From assembly GCA_020723405.1 (NCBI GenBank), contig DYIY01000003.1, positions 1-64,000 on the forward strand: a stretch of 64,000 nucleotides of DNA, in the 5' to 3' direction. The DNA comes from Thiobacillus denitrificans. GTDB taxonomy: Bacteria; Pseudomonadota; Gammaproteobacteria; Burkholderiales; Thiobacillaceae. The position numbers and the translations under genes are program-made. Of the stretch, positions 1 through 7,932 are shown one piece after another. The notes beneath the pieces are model-generated. The model worked only from the letters and a program-made list of their open reading frames with translations, was not told where the DNA came from and did no database searches. The stretch's first letter is position 1. Each line of letters opens with the position of its first letter.

Positions 1-62
1 GTGAGGAGTGAGGAGTGAGGAGTGAGGAGTGAGGAGTGAGGAGTGAGGAGTGAGGAGTGAGG
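1..62. repeat. Heptanucleotide tandem repeat (GTGAGGA)
   Basis: Eight perfect copies of GTGAGGA plus a partial ninth open the window, so the array may continue to the left. The related unit CTCACCC (reverse complement GGGTGAG) recurs just before ubiE (about 400-420) and next to the hoxU start (about 5615-5645). It is a short microsatellite with no spacer structure, so it is not a CRISPR array. Confidence 0.9.
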
Positions 63-126
63 GGGGCCGGGAGGGGGTTTTTCGGCTACCATCGCTTTCA
101 TTGGAATCACTGACTTGGAGCAGCAA

Positions 127-393
127 ATGGCGCGTATGGTGCAATGCGTGAAACTCGGCCGGGAGGCCGAAGGTCTGGACTTTCCCCCTCTGCCCGGGGA
201 GCTGGGCAAGCGGGTGTTCGAGAGCATTTCCAAGGAAGCCTGGCAGGGCTGGATCAAGCTCCAGACCATGATCATCAACGAGAACCGTCTCAACCTGGCC
301 GATGTCCAGCACCGCAAATACCTGATGGAGCAGGCCGAGAAGTACTTCTTCGGCGACGGCGTGGGCAACCCCGAAGGCTTCCGTCCCCACTGA
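127..393 (+). CDS. yggX: Probable Fe(2+)-trafficking protein YggX
   Basis: An 88-residue cytosolic protein of the YggX family, which protects labile Fe-S clusters and is linked to iron handling during oxidative stress. The family hallmarks are visible: the N-terminal [19 protein letters not shown] stretch with the single conserved cysteine, the PGELGKR motif and the SKEAWQ-W helix. The length matches the family (about 90). I chose the ATG at 127 because GGAG lies six bases upstream and because it places the conserved arginine and cysteine at their usual positions. An in-frame TTG at 115 is less likely. The gene is followed after 35 bases by ubiE on the same strand. Confidence 0.95.
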   Translation: MARMVQCVKLGREAEGLDFPPLPGELGKRVFESISKEAWQGWIKLQTMIINENRLNLADVQHRKYLMEQAEKYFFGDGVGNPEGFRPH

Positions 394-395
394 TT

Positions 396-421
396 TTTCC
401 CCTCACCCCTCACCCCTCACC
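396..421. repeat. CTCACCC heptamer repeat before ubiE
   Basis: Three near-perfect copies of CTCACCC fill the gap between yggX and ubiE. This is the reverse-complement relative of the array at the window start. The repeat occupies the place where a Shine-Dalgarno sequence for ubiE would normally be, and no purine-rich site is seen there. Confidence 0.8.
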
Positions 422-428
422 GCCCCCC

Positions 429-1166
429 ATGTCCGACAAGCAAACCCACTTCGGCTTCAAGACCGTCGCCGAGGAAGAAAAGGCCCGCAAGGTGGCCGAG
501 GTCTTCCATTCCGTGGCCGACCGCTACGACGTGATGAACGACCTCATGTCCATGGGCCTGCACCGGGTCTGGAAGCGTTTTCTCGCTCTCCACGCCCGGC
601 TGCGTCCGGGGGCGAAGGTGCTGGACATTGCCGGCGGCACCGGCGACATCGCCCGGCTGCTGGCGGAGGAGACGGGCCCCACCGGGGAAGTCTGGCTCAC
701 CGACATCAACGGCTCCATGCTGGGCGTGGGCCGGGACCGCATGCTGGACAAGGGCCTCATGCTGCCCGTGGCCCAGTGCGATGCGGAAAAGCTGCCCTTC
801 CCCGGCGACTATTTCGACCTGGTCACCGTGGCCTTCGGTCTGCGCAACATGACCCACAAGGAAGAGGCCCTGGCCGAAATGCGCCGGGTGCTGAAACCCG
901 GGGGCAAACTCATGGTGCTGGAGTTCTCCAAGGTGTGGAAACCCCTGGCGCCCCTCTACGATCTCTATTCCTTCCAGGTGCTGCCCCGCCTGGGCCAGGT
1001 GGTCACCCAGGATCCGGAAAGCTATCGCTACCTGGCCGAATCCATCCGCATGCATCCCGACCAGGAAACCCTGAAGGGCATGATGGAGGCCGTGGGCTTC
1101 CAGAAGGTGGATTACTTCAACATGACCGTGGGGGTGGTGGCCCTGCACGTGGGCTACAAACTCTGA
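429..1166 (+). CDS. ubiE: Demethylmenaquinone / 2-methoxy-6-polyprenyl-benzoquinol methyltransferase UbiE
   Basis: A 245-residue SAM-dependent C-methyltransferase of ubiquinone (and menaquinone) biosynthesis. The N-terminal THFGFKTV signature, the SAM-binding loop [15 protein letters not shown] (about residues 60-74), the VAFGLRNM motif and the C-terminal [11 protein letters not shown] are typical of UbiE. Length is as expected (E. coli 251). The ATG at 429 gives the classic start [10 protein letters not shown]; the reading frame is open far upstream, but that part has no family similarity. No Shine-Dalgarno is visible because a CTCACCC repeat occupies the region. It is convergent with the HDOD gene, with only six bases between the stops. 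Confidence 0.97.
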   Translation: MSDKQTHFGFKTVAEEEKARKVAEVFHSVADRYDVMNDLMSMGLHRVWKRFLALHARLRPGAKVLDIAGGTGDIARLLAEETGPTGEVWLTDINGSMLGVGRDRMLDKGLMLPVAQCDAEKLPFPGDYFDLVTVAFGLRNMTHKEEALAEMRRVLKPGGKLMVLEFSKVWKPLAPLYDLYSFQVLPRLGQVVTQDPESYRYLAESIRMHPDQETLKGMMEAVGFQKVDYFNMTVGVVALHVGYKL

Positions 1167-1172
1167 CCCGCC

Positions 1173-2003
1173 TCAGTGGGCGGCCAGCCGCTCGTTGAGG
1201 TCGTCCTCGAATTCCCGCAGGCCTTCCTCGGCCACGCCGATTTCCGCCAGGGCCTTGCGGCGCAGGCCGGGCCAGTCGTGGTCTTCCTTCATGGCATTGA
1301 CGTTGTAGAGGTGGATGGCCGTCTGCAGGATGGCCACCATGGTGGCGGCCTTATCGTTGACGTTCACCGGGTCGTGGTGCCAGCGGATGGCCTCGCACAC
1401 GTAGCCGGGCAGGCGCCAGTGTTTGGCCGCCAGATAGCCCACCACGGCATGGTCGGTGTTGTGCCGTTGGTCCTCGGCCACCACGTGGGGCCAGACGTGG
1501 CCCCTGGCGGTGATGAAGGGGTACTCGTACTGTTCCAGGTGCTGGATCAGGATGGGCACGCCACAATCCACGAACAGGGCTGCCAGGTGGGCGTGTTCGG
1601 GGAAGATGTTGCACACCATGCGCTGCCGGTGGGCGATGGCGGCGGCATAGCGGGCGATCTCGTTGGCCCGCTCCCAGAACCAGGGATAGAAGAGGGATTC
1701 GCCGTAGAGGGCGGCCTGGATGGACAGCCCGCCCACCAGGTCGGCAATGGTTTGCAGGCCCACCAGGGAGACGGCCCTGGCCACGGTTTCCGGCGGCTTG
1801 CGCAGGCCATAGATGGGGGTGGCCAGGGTCCTGAACAGGCCGGCGGTGATGCCCGCATCTTGCTGCACCAGGCCGGCGATGATGTCCATGTTGGTGTTGG
1901 GATTTCCTAAAGCCTGCTCCAGTTCGTCCACCAGGGGCGGCGGGGAGGGGATGCGCAGGGAAAGCCCCGTCTTGGGGTCCTTGAAGACTTTGTGCTTGGC
2001 CAT
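1173..2003 (-). CDS. HDOD-domain signalling protein
   Basis: A 276-residue protein made mainly of one HDOD domain, a metal-site-lacking relative of HD phosphohydrolases found in bacterial signalling proteins. Visible features are the N-terminal SPPPLVDELEQAL segment, the QDAGITAGLFRT helix, the VSLVGLQTIADLV core typical of HDOD and a C-terminal AIRWHHDP segment. There is no fused receiver or output domain, so the partner cannot be told from sequence. It sits between ubiE (convergent) and hoxW (same strand, 66 bases further upstream). Its role here is unknown; a link to hydrogenase is not implied. Confidence 0.8.
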   Translation of the reverse strand: MAKHKVFKDPKTGLSLRIPSPPPLVDELEQALGNPNTNMDIIAGLVQQDAGITAGLFRTLATPIYGLRKPPETVARAVSLVGLQTIADLVGGLSIQAALYGESLFYPWFWERANEIARYAAAIAHRQRMVCNIFPEHAHLAALFVDCGVPILIQHLEQYEYPFITARGHVWPHVVAEDQRHNTDHAVVGYLAAKHWRLPGYVCEAIRWHHDPVNVNDKAATMVAILQTAIHLYNVNAMKEDHDWPGLRRKALAEIGVAEEGLREFEDDLNERLAAH

Positions 2004-2069
2004 GGGGGGCTGGGAACCGGCTGAAAATAGGCGACTACACCCGTCTTATCGGTCGGCCGGGCCGTTTCC

Positions 2070-2531
2070 TTAAGGGGCCCGCTGCCGGACCAGCCATCCG
2101 GTCAGAAATTCTTGGGCGGCGGCCAGATTGGCGGCGGCTTCCGGGCTCAGGTCGTCGCCCAGCTCGAAGCCGTAGGCCCGGATGCCCAAGGTCCAGGCCG
2201 GCGGTGGCGGCCGGCCGAAATGGCGGGCATAGGCGGCCAGCACCGCTTCCGGCGCCAGGGCGTGGCTGGTGTAGCTGGCGTCGGGCAGGGGCCCGGCGGG
2301 GCTGAAGCGGAAGGGGGCGTCGCCGGCCACACTGGCGTCCACGAAGACCACCCGCGCCCGGCCGTCCAGGTCCAGGAGGAATTCCACCTGCAACTGGTAG
2401 TCCTCCAGCAGTTCCACGCCGGGCAGGGCCAGGCTTGCCAGGCCTTTGAGCAGCAGGGGCCCCAGGGCGTCGTCGCCCCGGCTGGGGTTGCCGATGCCGA
2501 TGACCAGGGTGGGGGCCGGCTCCCCCGTCAC
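2070..2531 (-). CDS. hoxW: Hydrogenase maturation endopeptidase HoxW
   Basis: A 153-residue endopeptidase of the HybD/HoxW family that removes the C-terminal tail of the nickel-loaded HoxH subunit. The N-terminal LVIGIGNPSRGDDALGP motif holds the first acidic nickel ligand. VFVDAS supplies the second (Asp) and SHALAP the His. The start is a GTG whose last two bases share the TGA of hoxH (GTGA overlap), so translation is probably coupled. It is the last gene of hoxFUYHW. The size agrees with HoxW (about 160 residues). Confidence 0.92.
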   Translation of the reverse strand: MTGEPAPTLVIGIGNPSRGDDALGPLLLKGLASLALPGVELLEDYQLQVEFLLDLDGRARVVFVDASVAGDAPFRFSPAGPLPDASYTSHALAPEAVLAAYARHFGRPPPPAWTLGIRAYGFELGDDLSPEAAANLAAAQEFLTGWLVRQRAP

Positions 2532-3994
2532 GGGGCCGTGCCCAGCCGGTCCAGCAGGGCCCCGTCCGGGCCCAGCAGTTCCAGTTCCAGGGGCATCTTG
2601 CCCAGGGCGTGGGTGGCGCAGGACAGGCAGGGGTCGAAGGCCCGCACCGCGACTTCGATGTGGTTGAGCAGGCCTTCCGTGAGGGTCTGGCCGTCCAGGT
2701 ACTGGCTGGCCACCCGGCGGATGGCCTCGTTCATGGCCTGGTTGTTGTGGGTGGTGGAGACGATGAGGTTGGCCCGTACCACCAGATCGTTCTCGTCCAC
2801 CCGGTAGTGGTGGATGAGGGTGCCCCGGGGGGCCTCGATCATGCCCACGCCCCGCTCCCGGCGTTCCCCGGTGACCAGCAGGTCCTGGCCCAGCAGGTCG
2901 TCGTCGTGGAGCAGTTCCTTGATCATCTCGGCGGCGTGCAGCATCTCGATCATGCGCGCCCAGTGGTAGCCCAGGGTGGCGCCGGCCGCGTTGCCGCCGT
3001 CGAAGGCCAGGAAGTCCCGCCGCTCGTGGTCGGCGAAGGGGGTGGGGATGAAGTCGCACTGGCTCACCCGGGTCAGGGGCCCCACCCGGTACCAGCCGGC
3101 TTCGGGACCCAGTTCCCGGAAGAAAGGGAATTTCATGTAGGACCAGGACTTCACCTCTTCGTGGATGTGTTCCCAGTAGTGGTCGTAGTTCTCGTGGTCG
3201 AACAGGGTCTTGCCGTCCACCGTGCGGGCCCGCAGGCCCCCGTGGTAAAGGTCCATGGCCCCGTCGGCGCGGATCAGGCACAGGCTGTGGGCGTCGAAGC
3301 GGCCGAAACTGTTGTAGCGCTCCAGGTCCTGTTCGAACAGGCGCCGGGCCAGGGCCACGGCTTCCCGGCTCCAGGCGATGATCGGGTAGATGTCCTTGAG
3401 CAGGTGGTCCCGTTCCTCGCTGCTCAGGTTCTTGTTCACCCCGCCGGGCACGGAGCTGGTGCCGTGGACCCGCTTGCCGGCGGTGACCCGGATGACCTCC
3501 TGGCCGTACTTGCGCAGCAGCACCCCCTGTTTCGCCACGTCCGGATGGGCGGCGGCCACGCCGACGATGTTGCGCCGGGCCACCTCGGACCCGAAGCCGA
3601 ACAGCAGGTCCGGGGAGGAAAGATGGAAGAAATGCAGGGCGTGGGATTGCAGGATCTGCCCGTAGTGCATGAGCCGGCGCAGCTTTTCCGCCGTGGGCGT
3701 CAGGTGGTCCACGCCGACGATCTGGTCCATGGCCTTGGAGGCGGCCAGGTGGTGGGACACCGGGCAGATGCCGCACAGGCGCTGGACCATGACCGGGATT
3801 TCCCAGAAGGGCCGACCCTGGACGAACTTCTCGAAGCCGCGGAATTCCACGATGTGCAGACGGGCCTGCCGGACGTGGTTGTCCTCGTCGATGAGCAGGG
3901 TCACCTTGCCGTGGCCTTCCACCCGGGAAATGGGCTCGATGGCGACCCGGCGCAGGGTTTCCGGGTGGGGAGCGGTTTCCAGTTGCAGGGTCAT
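2528..3994 (-). CDS. hoxH: NAD-reducing hydrogenase large [NiFe] subunit HoxH
   Basis: A 488-residue catalytic subunit of the soluble bidirectional NAD-linked hydrogenase, which oxidises H2 or evolves it from NADH. The two cysteine pairs that hold the Ni-Fe site are present: RLCGICPVSHH (Cys74, Cys77) near the N terminus and DPCLSCATH (Cys456, Cys459, then His462) near the end. The 26 residues after His462 form the tail expected to be cut by HoxW, encoded next. GAGGA nine bases upstream supports the ATG at 3994. The spacer to hoxY carries two palindromic repeats. Confidence 0.98.
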   Translation of the reverse strand: MTLQLETAPHPETLRRVAIEPISRVEGHGKVTLLIDEDNHVRQARLHIVEFRGFEKFVQGRPFWEIPVMVQRLCGICPVSHHLAASKAMDQIVGVDHLTPTAEKLRRLMHYGQILQSHALHFFHLSSPDLLFGFGSEVARRNIVGVAAAHPDVAKQGVLLRKYGQEVIRVTAGKRVHGTSSVPGGVNKNLSSEERDHLLKDIYPIIAWSREAVALARRLFEQDLERYNSFGRFDAHSLCLIRADGAMDLYHGGLRARTVDGKTLFDHENYDHYWEHIHEEVKSWSYMKFPFFRELGPEAGWYRVGPLTRVSQCDFIPTPFADHERRDFLAFDGGNAAGATLGYHWARMIEMLHAAEMIKELLHDDDLLGQDLLVTGERRERGVGMIEAPRGTLIHHYRVDENDLVVRANLIVSTTHNNQAMNEAIRRVASQYLDGQTLTEGLLNHIEVAVRAFDPCLSCATHALGKMPLELELLGPDGALLDRLGTAP

Positions 3995-4038
3995 GGGGTG
4001 GGGTCCTCGGTGAATGGGGTGGGAATGGCGGGCGTTGG

Positions 4039-4071
4039 AATCCCCCCTAGCCCCCCTTTACAAAAGGGGGG
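4039..4071. repeat. G/C palindromic repeat, copy 1 (forward)
   Basis: The unit reads AATCCCCCCT, two variable bases, CCCCCCTTT, a short loop, then AAAGGGGGG. The CCCCCCTTT and AAAGGGGGG arms can form a hairpin. It lies in the hoxY-hoxH spacer and is paired with an inverted copy 26 bases further on. Confidence 0.9.
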
Positions 4072-4096
4072 AAGGGCTGGTCTGAACCGCGACCCG

Positions 4097-4132
4097 CTCC
4101 CCCCTTTGTTAAAGGGGGGTTGGGGGGGATTC
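4097..4132. repeat. G/C palindromic repeat, copy 2 (inverted)
   Basis: Inverted copy of the same unit, ending in AGGGGGG-TT-GGGGGGGATT. Together with copy 1 it can fold into a larger cruciform, because the unpaired AATCCCCCC arm of one is complementary to the GGGGGGATT arm of the other. Confidence 0.9.
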
Positions 4133-4163
4133 CGCCTTTCCAGCCCAAGCATCGCTTTACCCA

Positions 4164-4700
4164 TCAGTCGTACTTGATCAAGCCGTGCCCCAGCTTGGGC
4201 GTGCGCCCGGCGATGAGGTCGGTGAGGAATTTCCAGATGGCGTCCGCCGAGGGGGGGCAGCCGGGGATGAAGTAGTCCACCTTCACCACTTCATGGAGGG
4301 GGTGGACCTTGTCCAGGGGCAGGGGCAGTTCCGGGTCGTTGGGGATCAGGCCGTGTTCCAGGCCCCCTTCGGTGAGATAGACCTCCGACAGGCAGGCCCC
4401 CAGGTCCAGGTGGTTGCGCTGGGCGGGCAGGCCCCCGGTGACGGCGCAGGCGCCGATGGCGATGAGGGTCTTGCAGTTGGCCCGGAACTCCCGCAGTACG
4501 TGGACGTTTTCCGCGTTGCAGATGCCGCCTTCCACGATGCCGATGTCGCAGGGCCCGCAGTGCTTGATGTCGGTGAGGGGCGAGCGGTCGAATTCGATGA
4601 GGTCCAGGAGGGGAAACAGCCGCTCGTCGATGTCCAGCAGGGACATGTGGCAGCCGAAGCAGCCGGCCAGGGAGGTGGTAGCGACTTTGAGTTTAGGCAT
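4164..4700 (-). CDS. hoxY: NAD-reducing hydrogenase small subunit HoxY
   Basis: A 178-residue small subunit of the HoxYH hydrogenase module that carries the proximal [4Fe-4S] cluster next to the Ni-Fe site. The cluster ligands are visible as Cys14 and Cys17 (LAGCFGCHMSLLD), Cys85 (IGACAVTGG) and Cys148 (IPGCPPS). I start at the ATG at 4700 (MPKLKV). The frame stays open upstream, but that part is encoded by the palindromic repeat and is not hydrogenase sequence. No clear Shine-Dalgarno is seen. It lacks a twin-arginine signal, which fits a cytoplasmic enzyme. Confidence 0.96.
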   Translation of the reverse strand: MPKLKVATTSLAGCFGCHMSLLDIDERLFPLLDLIEFDRSPLTDIKHCGPCDIGIVEGGICNAENVHVLREFRANCKTLIAIGACAVTGGLPAQRNHLDLGACLSEVYLTEGGLEHGLIPNDPELPLPLDKVHPLHEVVKVDYFIPGCPPSADAIWKFLTDLIAGRTPKLGHGLIKYD

Positions 4701-4748
4701 GGTGGGGGTCCGGCTGCGCGGGGACGGGGTGGTGTGCGGGGCGGGACG

Positions 4749-4783
4749 AAACCCCCCCTGACCCCCCTTTTTCAAAGGGGGGG
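4749..4783. repeat. G/C palindromic repeat, copy 3 (forward)
   Basis: Same unit as copies 1 and 2, in the hoxU-hoxY spacer, with the arms CCCCCCTTTT and AAAGGGGGGG. If translated from an upstream start it would add a false N-terminal extension to HoxY. Confidence 0.9.
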
Positions 4784-4804
4784 ACACCGTCGCGGGGTTG
4801 TTGC

Positions 4805-4838
4805 TCCCCCCTTTGCAAAAGGGGGGCTGGGGGGGATT
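4805..4838. repeat. G/C palindromic repeat, copy 4 (inverted)
   Basis: Inverted partner of copy 3, with a 21-base gap between them. The same forward-inverted layout is seen in the hoxY-hoxH spacer. Confidence 0.9.
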
Positions 4839-4853
4839 TGCTGTTTGCCACAG

Positions 4854-5609
4854 TCACTCCTTCCCCTCACAAGCCGTGCATTTCCCTGCGCCGTCGGCCG
4901 TCCGGGGCGCGTCCCGCAGGGCCTGGGCGCTGATGGGCTGGGGATCGTAGCGGCGCTGGCCGATGGGCTGGGCGAAGCCCACCCGCTTCTTCAGGATCAC
5001 CCCCACGGGACAGACTTCCATGGCCTTGTCGGTCAGGGCCACGTCGGTGTCCGCCAGCAGGCCCGATTCGGCGTTGACCACCAGATGCTTGGTGAGACCC
5101 CGGCCGGACAGGGCGAAGACGCACTTGCCGTCCACCTCGCAGGAGGCCCGCACGCACAGTTCGCAGAGGATGCAGCGGTTGAAGTCCAGCAGGATGTCCG
5201 GGTGGGAAGCGTCCACCGGCCGGTCCGGGAAGAAATGCCGGAAGCCGGCGGTCATCACCCCCAGGTCGTAGCCCAGGGCCTGGAGGGTGCAGTTGCCGCT
5301 CTTCTCGCAGGAGGGGCAGAAATGGTTGCCCTCGGCGAACAGCATCTGCACCAGGGTGCGGCGCAGGTCGTTGACCTCGTCGCTGTCGCTTTCCACCGCC
5401 ATGCCCGCCTGGGCCGGCAGGGTGCAGGAGGCCACCAGGCGCCCGTCGGCCTTCACCGTGCACACCTTGCAACTGCCGTGGGGCTTGAACTCCGGGTGGT
5501 AGCACAGGTGGGGGATGTAGCGCCCGGCGGACAGGGCCGCCTGGATCACCGTCTGGCCCGGCTGGAAGGGGACTTCCTCGCCGTCGAGGAGAAAGGTGGC
5601 GTCAGTCAT
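4854..5609 (-). CDS. hoxU: NAD-reducing hydrogenase diaphorase small subunit HoxU
   Basis: A 251-residue NuoG-like electron-transfer subunit that links HoxF to HoxYH. It has an N-terminal [2Fe-2S] ferredoxin fold (Cys36, Cys47, Cys50, Cys62), then a His-Cys3 [4Fe-4S] motif (HFCPSCEKSGNC, His96, Cys98, Cys101, Cys107), then a ferredoxin-type motif CILCELCVRASC (Cys146, 149, 152, 157) with Cys200 in CPVGVI. This matches HoxU of the soluble hydrogenases in length and order. The start codon is preceded by CTCACC-type heptamer repeats rather than a Shine-Dalgarno. It is second in the operon; the spacer to hoxF is about 370 bases and is full of repeats. Confidence 0.97.
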   Translation of the reverse strand: MTDATFLLDGEEVPFQPGQTVIQAALSAGRYIPHLCYHPEFKPHGSCKVCTVKADGRLVASCTLPAQAGMAVESDSDEVNDLRRTLVQMLFAEGNHFCPSCEKSGNCTLQALGYDLGVMTAGFRHFFPDRPVDASHPDILLDFNRCILCELCVRASCEVDGKCVFALSGRGLTKHLVVNAESGLLADTDVALTDKAMEVCPVGVILKKRVGFAQPIGQRRYDPQPISAQALRDAPRTADGAGKCTACEGKE

Positions 5610-5611
5610 TT

Positions 5612-5645
5612 GTTGGTGAGGGGTGAGGAGTGTGGGGTGAGGAGA
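5612..5645. repeat. GGGTGAG heptamer repeat at the hoxU start
   Basis: Imperfect GGTGAGG / GGTGAGG / AGTGTGG / GGTGAGG units abut the hoxU start codon. They belong to the same microsatellite family as the arrays at 1-62 and 396-421. Confidence 0.7.
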
Positions 5646-5667
5646 GCGGTCCCCTCAGCGGGGCTGT

Positions 5668-5704
5668 TCTCCCCTCTTTGGTAAAGGGGGGCTGGGGGGG
5701 ATTT
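5668..5704. repeat. G/C palindromic repeat, copy 5 (inverted)
   Basis: Inverted unit in the hoxF-hoxU spacer. It is followed by a flank (TCGAGGGTGGCCAGGGC, then GATGTC and TGAAT) that is repeated almost exactly after copy 7. The repeated block is therefore about 70 bases long (5668-5736 versus 5811-5879). Confidence 0.9.
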
Positions 5705-5731
5705 ATCGAGGGTGGCCAGGGCTGATGTCTT

Positions 5732-5767
5732 GAATCCCCCCTCACCCCCCTTTTCCAAAGGGGGGAA
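5732..5767. repeat. G/C palindromic repeat, copy 6 (forward)
   Basis: Forward-oriented unit between copies 5 and 7, with arms CCCCCCTTTT and AAAGGGGGG. Confidence 0.9.
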
Positions 5768-5810
5768 TATGCGAGTGGCCAATCCGACGAGGTTTGCTGC
5801 CGTCGCGGGG

Positions 5811-5848
5811 TTCTCCCCCCTTTTGTAAAGGGGGGCTGGGGGGGATTT
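5811..5848. repeat. G/C palindromic repeat, copy 7 (inverted)
   Basis: Inverted unit with the same 30-base flank as copy 5, which suggests a local duplication of the larger block. It lies just downstream of the hoxF stop codon. Confidence 0.9.
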
Positions 5849-5982
5849 GCCGAGGGTGGCCAGGGCCGATGTCCTGAATTCCTCCGCATCCTCTTCATCC
5901 CGGAACGGGGGCTTTCCCAACCAGGGGAATCCCGGAGTCACCCGGCGGATGACGCCACCCCTGCTCGCGCCAGACGCCCACC

Positions 5983-7836
5983 TCATGGCTCCGTCCTCAG
6001 GTGCGCCCCCGCGTCGTCCCGGCCGGTCATCTGCCGGGCCCGTTCCAGGGCGCCGTCCAGGTCGAAGGCGGGTTCGAAGTCCAGGGACTTGAGGCGCCGT
6101 TCGTACATGGGGCGAAAGCGCTTCAGGGTGTCCAGGGTGGGGTTGCAGGCGGTGTGGCCCAGGCCGCAGTGGGCGCTCATGTGCAGCACCCGGTCCAGCT
6201 TGTCGATCTCCGCCAGGTCGTAGGGGGTGCCGTGGCCGGCGGCGATCTTGTCCAGGGTGGTCTTGAGCATGGCGGTGCCCACCCGGCAGGGGGTGCAGAA
6301 GCCGCAGCTTTCGTGGGCGAAGAAGTGGCTGTAGTTGCGCGCCACCTCGAACATGTCCCGGCTGCTGTCGAACACGGTGAAGGCGCCGGCGGTGGGCAGG
6401 TCTTCGAAGGCGATGCGCCGGTGGAACTCGGAGGCGTCGATGCACACCCCCGAGGGGCCGCTGATCTGCACGGCCAGGGTGTTCCCGGCGCCGCAGTCGG
6501 CCAGCACCTGGCTCACCGGGGTGCCGAAGGGATATTCGTAGATGCCCGGCCGGGCGCAGTCGCCGGCCACCGACAGGAGCTTGCTGCCGGCCGACTTGGC
6601 GGTGCCCATGGCCCGGTACCAGTCGCCGCCGTGTTTGGCGATGAGGGCGGCGGCGGCGAAGGTTTCCACGTTGTTCACCACCGTGGGCTTCTGCAGGTAG
6701 CCGTGGGTCACCGGGAAGGGCGGCCGGTTGCGCGGCACGCCCCGCTTGCCTTCCAGGGATTCGATGAGGGCCGATTCCTCGCCGCACACGTAGGCGCCGG
6801 CCCCCAGGCGGATTTCGATGTCGAAGTCGAAGCCGGCCCGGCCCAGGATGCCGTTGCCCAGCAGCCCGGCGGCCCGGCGCCGGTCCAGCACGGCGTTGAG
6901 GGGATCCAGCAGGAAGCGGTATTCGCCGCGCAGGTAGAGGAAGCCCTGGCGGGCCCCCACCACGTGGGCGCAGACGGTCATGCCCTCGAACACCAGGTCG
7001 GCCTGGCGGGCCAGCAGCACCCGGTCCTTGAAGGTGCCCGGTTCCCCTTCGTCGGCGTTGCACACCACGTAGCGGGGCTGGCCCGGGGCGTTGCGGCAGG
7101 CTTCCCACTTGAGGCCCGTGGTGAAGCCGGCACCCCCCCGGCCCCGCAGGTTGGCCCGCTTGATCTCTTCCAGGGTGGCGGTGGCGCCGGCCGGGGTGCC
7201 GTGGCCTTCCCGCCAGGAGCGGGCGTTGGCGGCCTGTTCCGGGGTGTCTTCCGCATCCCGGGCCAGGGCGGCGGCCAGGGCTTCGCCGGGGGCCAGGCCA
7301 TGGTCCAGCAGGGGACCGGCCCGGCGGACGTTGTCGTGGATTTCAAACAGTTCGGCGGGCCAGTCGTCCATGGGGGTCCGGGCCAGGATCAGGTCGGCCA
7401 CCCGGTCGAGTTTTTCCCGGGTGAGCCCCCCCAGGGCCCGGCCGTTGACCAGCAGGCCCGGACCCTGGTCGCACAGGCCGGTGCAGGAGGTGGTGTCCAC
7501 GGACACCAGGCCGTCTTCCGAGAGGCGGCCCTGTTCCACCCAGAGCTTCTCGCAGAAGGCGGCCAGGAGGGCCTGGTTGCCCTGCATGCGGTCGGTGATG
7601 TTGTCGGAAAAGAGCACCCGGTAGCGGCCCTGGGGCCGGTCGCTGAGGAAGGCGTAGAAACCGATCACCCCCCACACCCGGGCCAGGGGCACGCCCAGGC
7701 TTTCCGCCAGGGCCGAGGCGGCGGCCGGCGGTACGTGGCCATGTTCGGCCTGGACCTCGATGAGGGCCTGCAAGAGGCGTTCCGGCCGGCCGGCATGGCG
7801 GGCCAGGACGGCGTCCAGCGCGTCCGTTGTCTCCAT
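5983..7836 (-). CDS. hoxF: NAD-reducing hydrogenase diaphorase large subunit HoxF
   Basis: A 617-residue NADH-oxidoreductase subunit, first gene of hoxFUYHW. Residues 1 to about 160 are NuoE-like and the rest NuoF-like. The FMN/NAD region shows GRGGAGFTTGLKW and GAGAYVCGEESAL. The C-terminal ESCGFCTPCRVG plus a later Cys (HTACNP) hold a [4Fe-4S] cluster. In the NuoE-like part only the second cysteine pair (SCTGLC) is present. The usual first pair is replaced by a Ser and an Asp (SDNITDRM), so that [2Fe-2S] site looks incomplete. Length fits HoxF (about 600). The 96-base gap to priA has no promoter I can assign with confidence. Confidence 0.97.
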   Translation of the reverse strand: METTDALDAVLARHAGRPERLLQALIEVQAEHGHVPPAAASALAESLGVPLARVWGVIGFYAFLSDRPQGRYRVLFSDNITDRMQGNQALLAAFCEKLWVEQGRLSEDGLVSVDTTSCTGLCDQGPGLLVNGRALGGLTREKLDRVADLILARTPMDDWPAELFEIHDNVRRAGPLLDHGLAPGEALAAALARDAEDTPEQAANARSWREGHGTPAGATATLEEIKRANLRGRGGAGFTTGLKWEACRNAPGQPRYVVCNADEGEPGTFKDRVLLARQADLVFEGMTVCAHVVGARQGFLYLRGEYRFLLDPLNAVLDRRRAAGLLGNGILGRAGFDFDIEIRLGAGAYVCGEESALIESLEGKRGVPRNRPPFPVTHGYLQKPTVVNNVETFAAAALIAKHGGDWYRAMGTAKSAGSKLLSVAGDCARPGIYEYPFGTPVSQVLADCGAGNTLAVQISGPSGVCIDASEFHRRIAFEDLPTAGAFTVFDSSRDMFEVARNYSHFFAHESCGFCTPCRVGTAMLKTTLDKIAAGHGTPYDLAEIDKLDRVLHMSAHCGLGHTACNPTLDTLKRFRPMYERRLKSLDFEPAFDLDGALERARQMTGRDDAGAHLRTEP

Positions 7837-7932
7837 CCTTGTCTCTTTGCTTATGGCTTTGCCTTAGTCTAATCCCCAGGATTGCCGGCGCCAGTTAAGT
7901 TTTTTTTATCCGGGCCGGGGCCCGGCGGGGGC

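Noticed and set aside
1-62. CRISPR array
   Set aside because: The seven-base units are directly adjacent with no spacers.
4701-4787. N-terminal extension of HoxY
   Set aside because: The extra residues come from a palindromic repeat; homology starts at the internal ATG at 4700.
7905-7932. GC-rich palindrome after priA as a terminator
   Set aside because: On the minus strand the hairpin is followed by an A-run, not a T-run, so it does not fit a rho-independent terminator for priA.
7837-7932. Sigma-54 promoter before hoxF
   Set aside because: A TGGCGC-like hexamer exists, but the GG-N10-GC spacing is not met.
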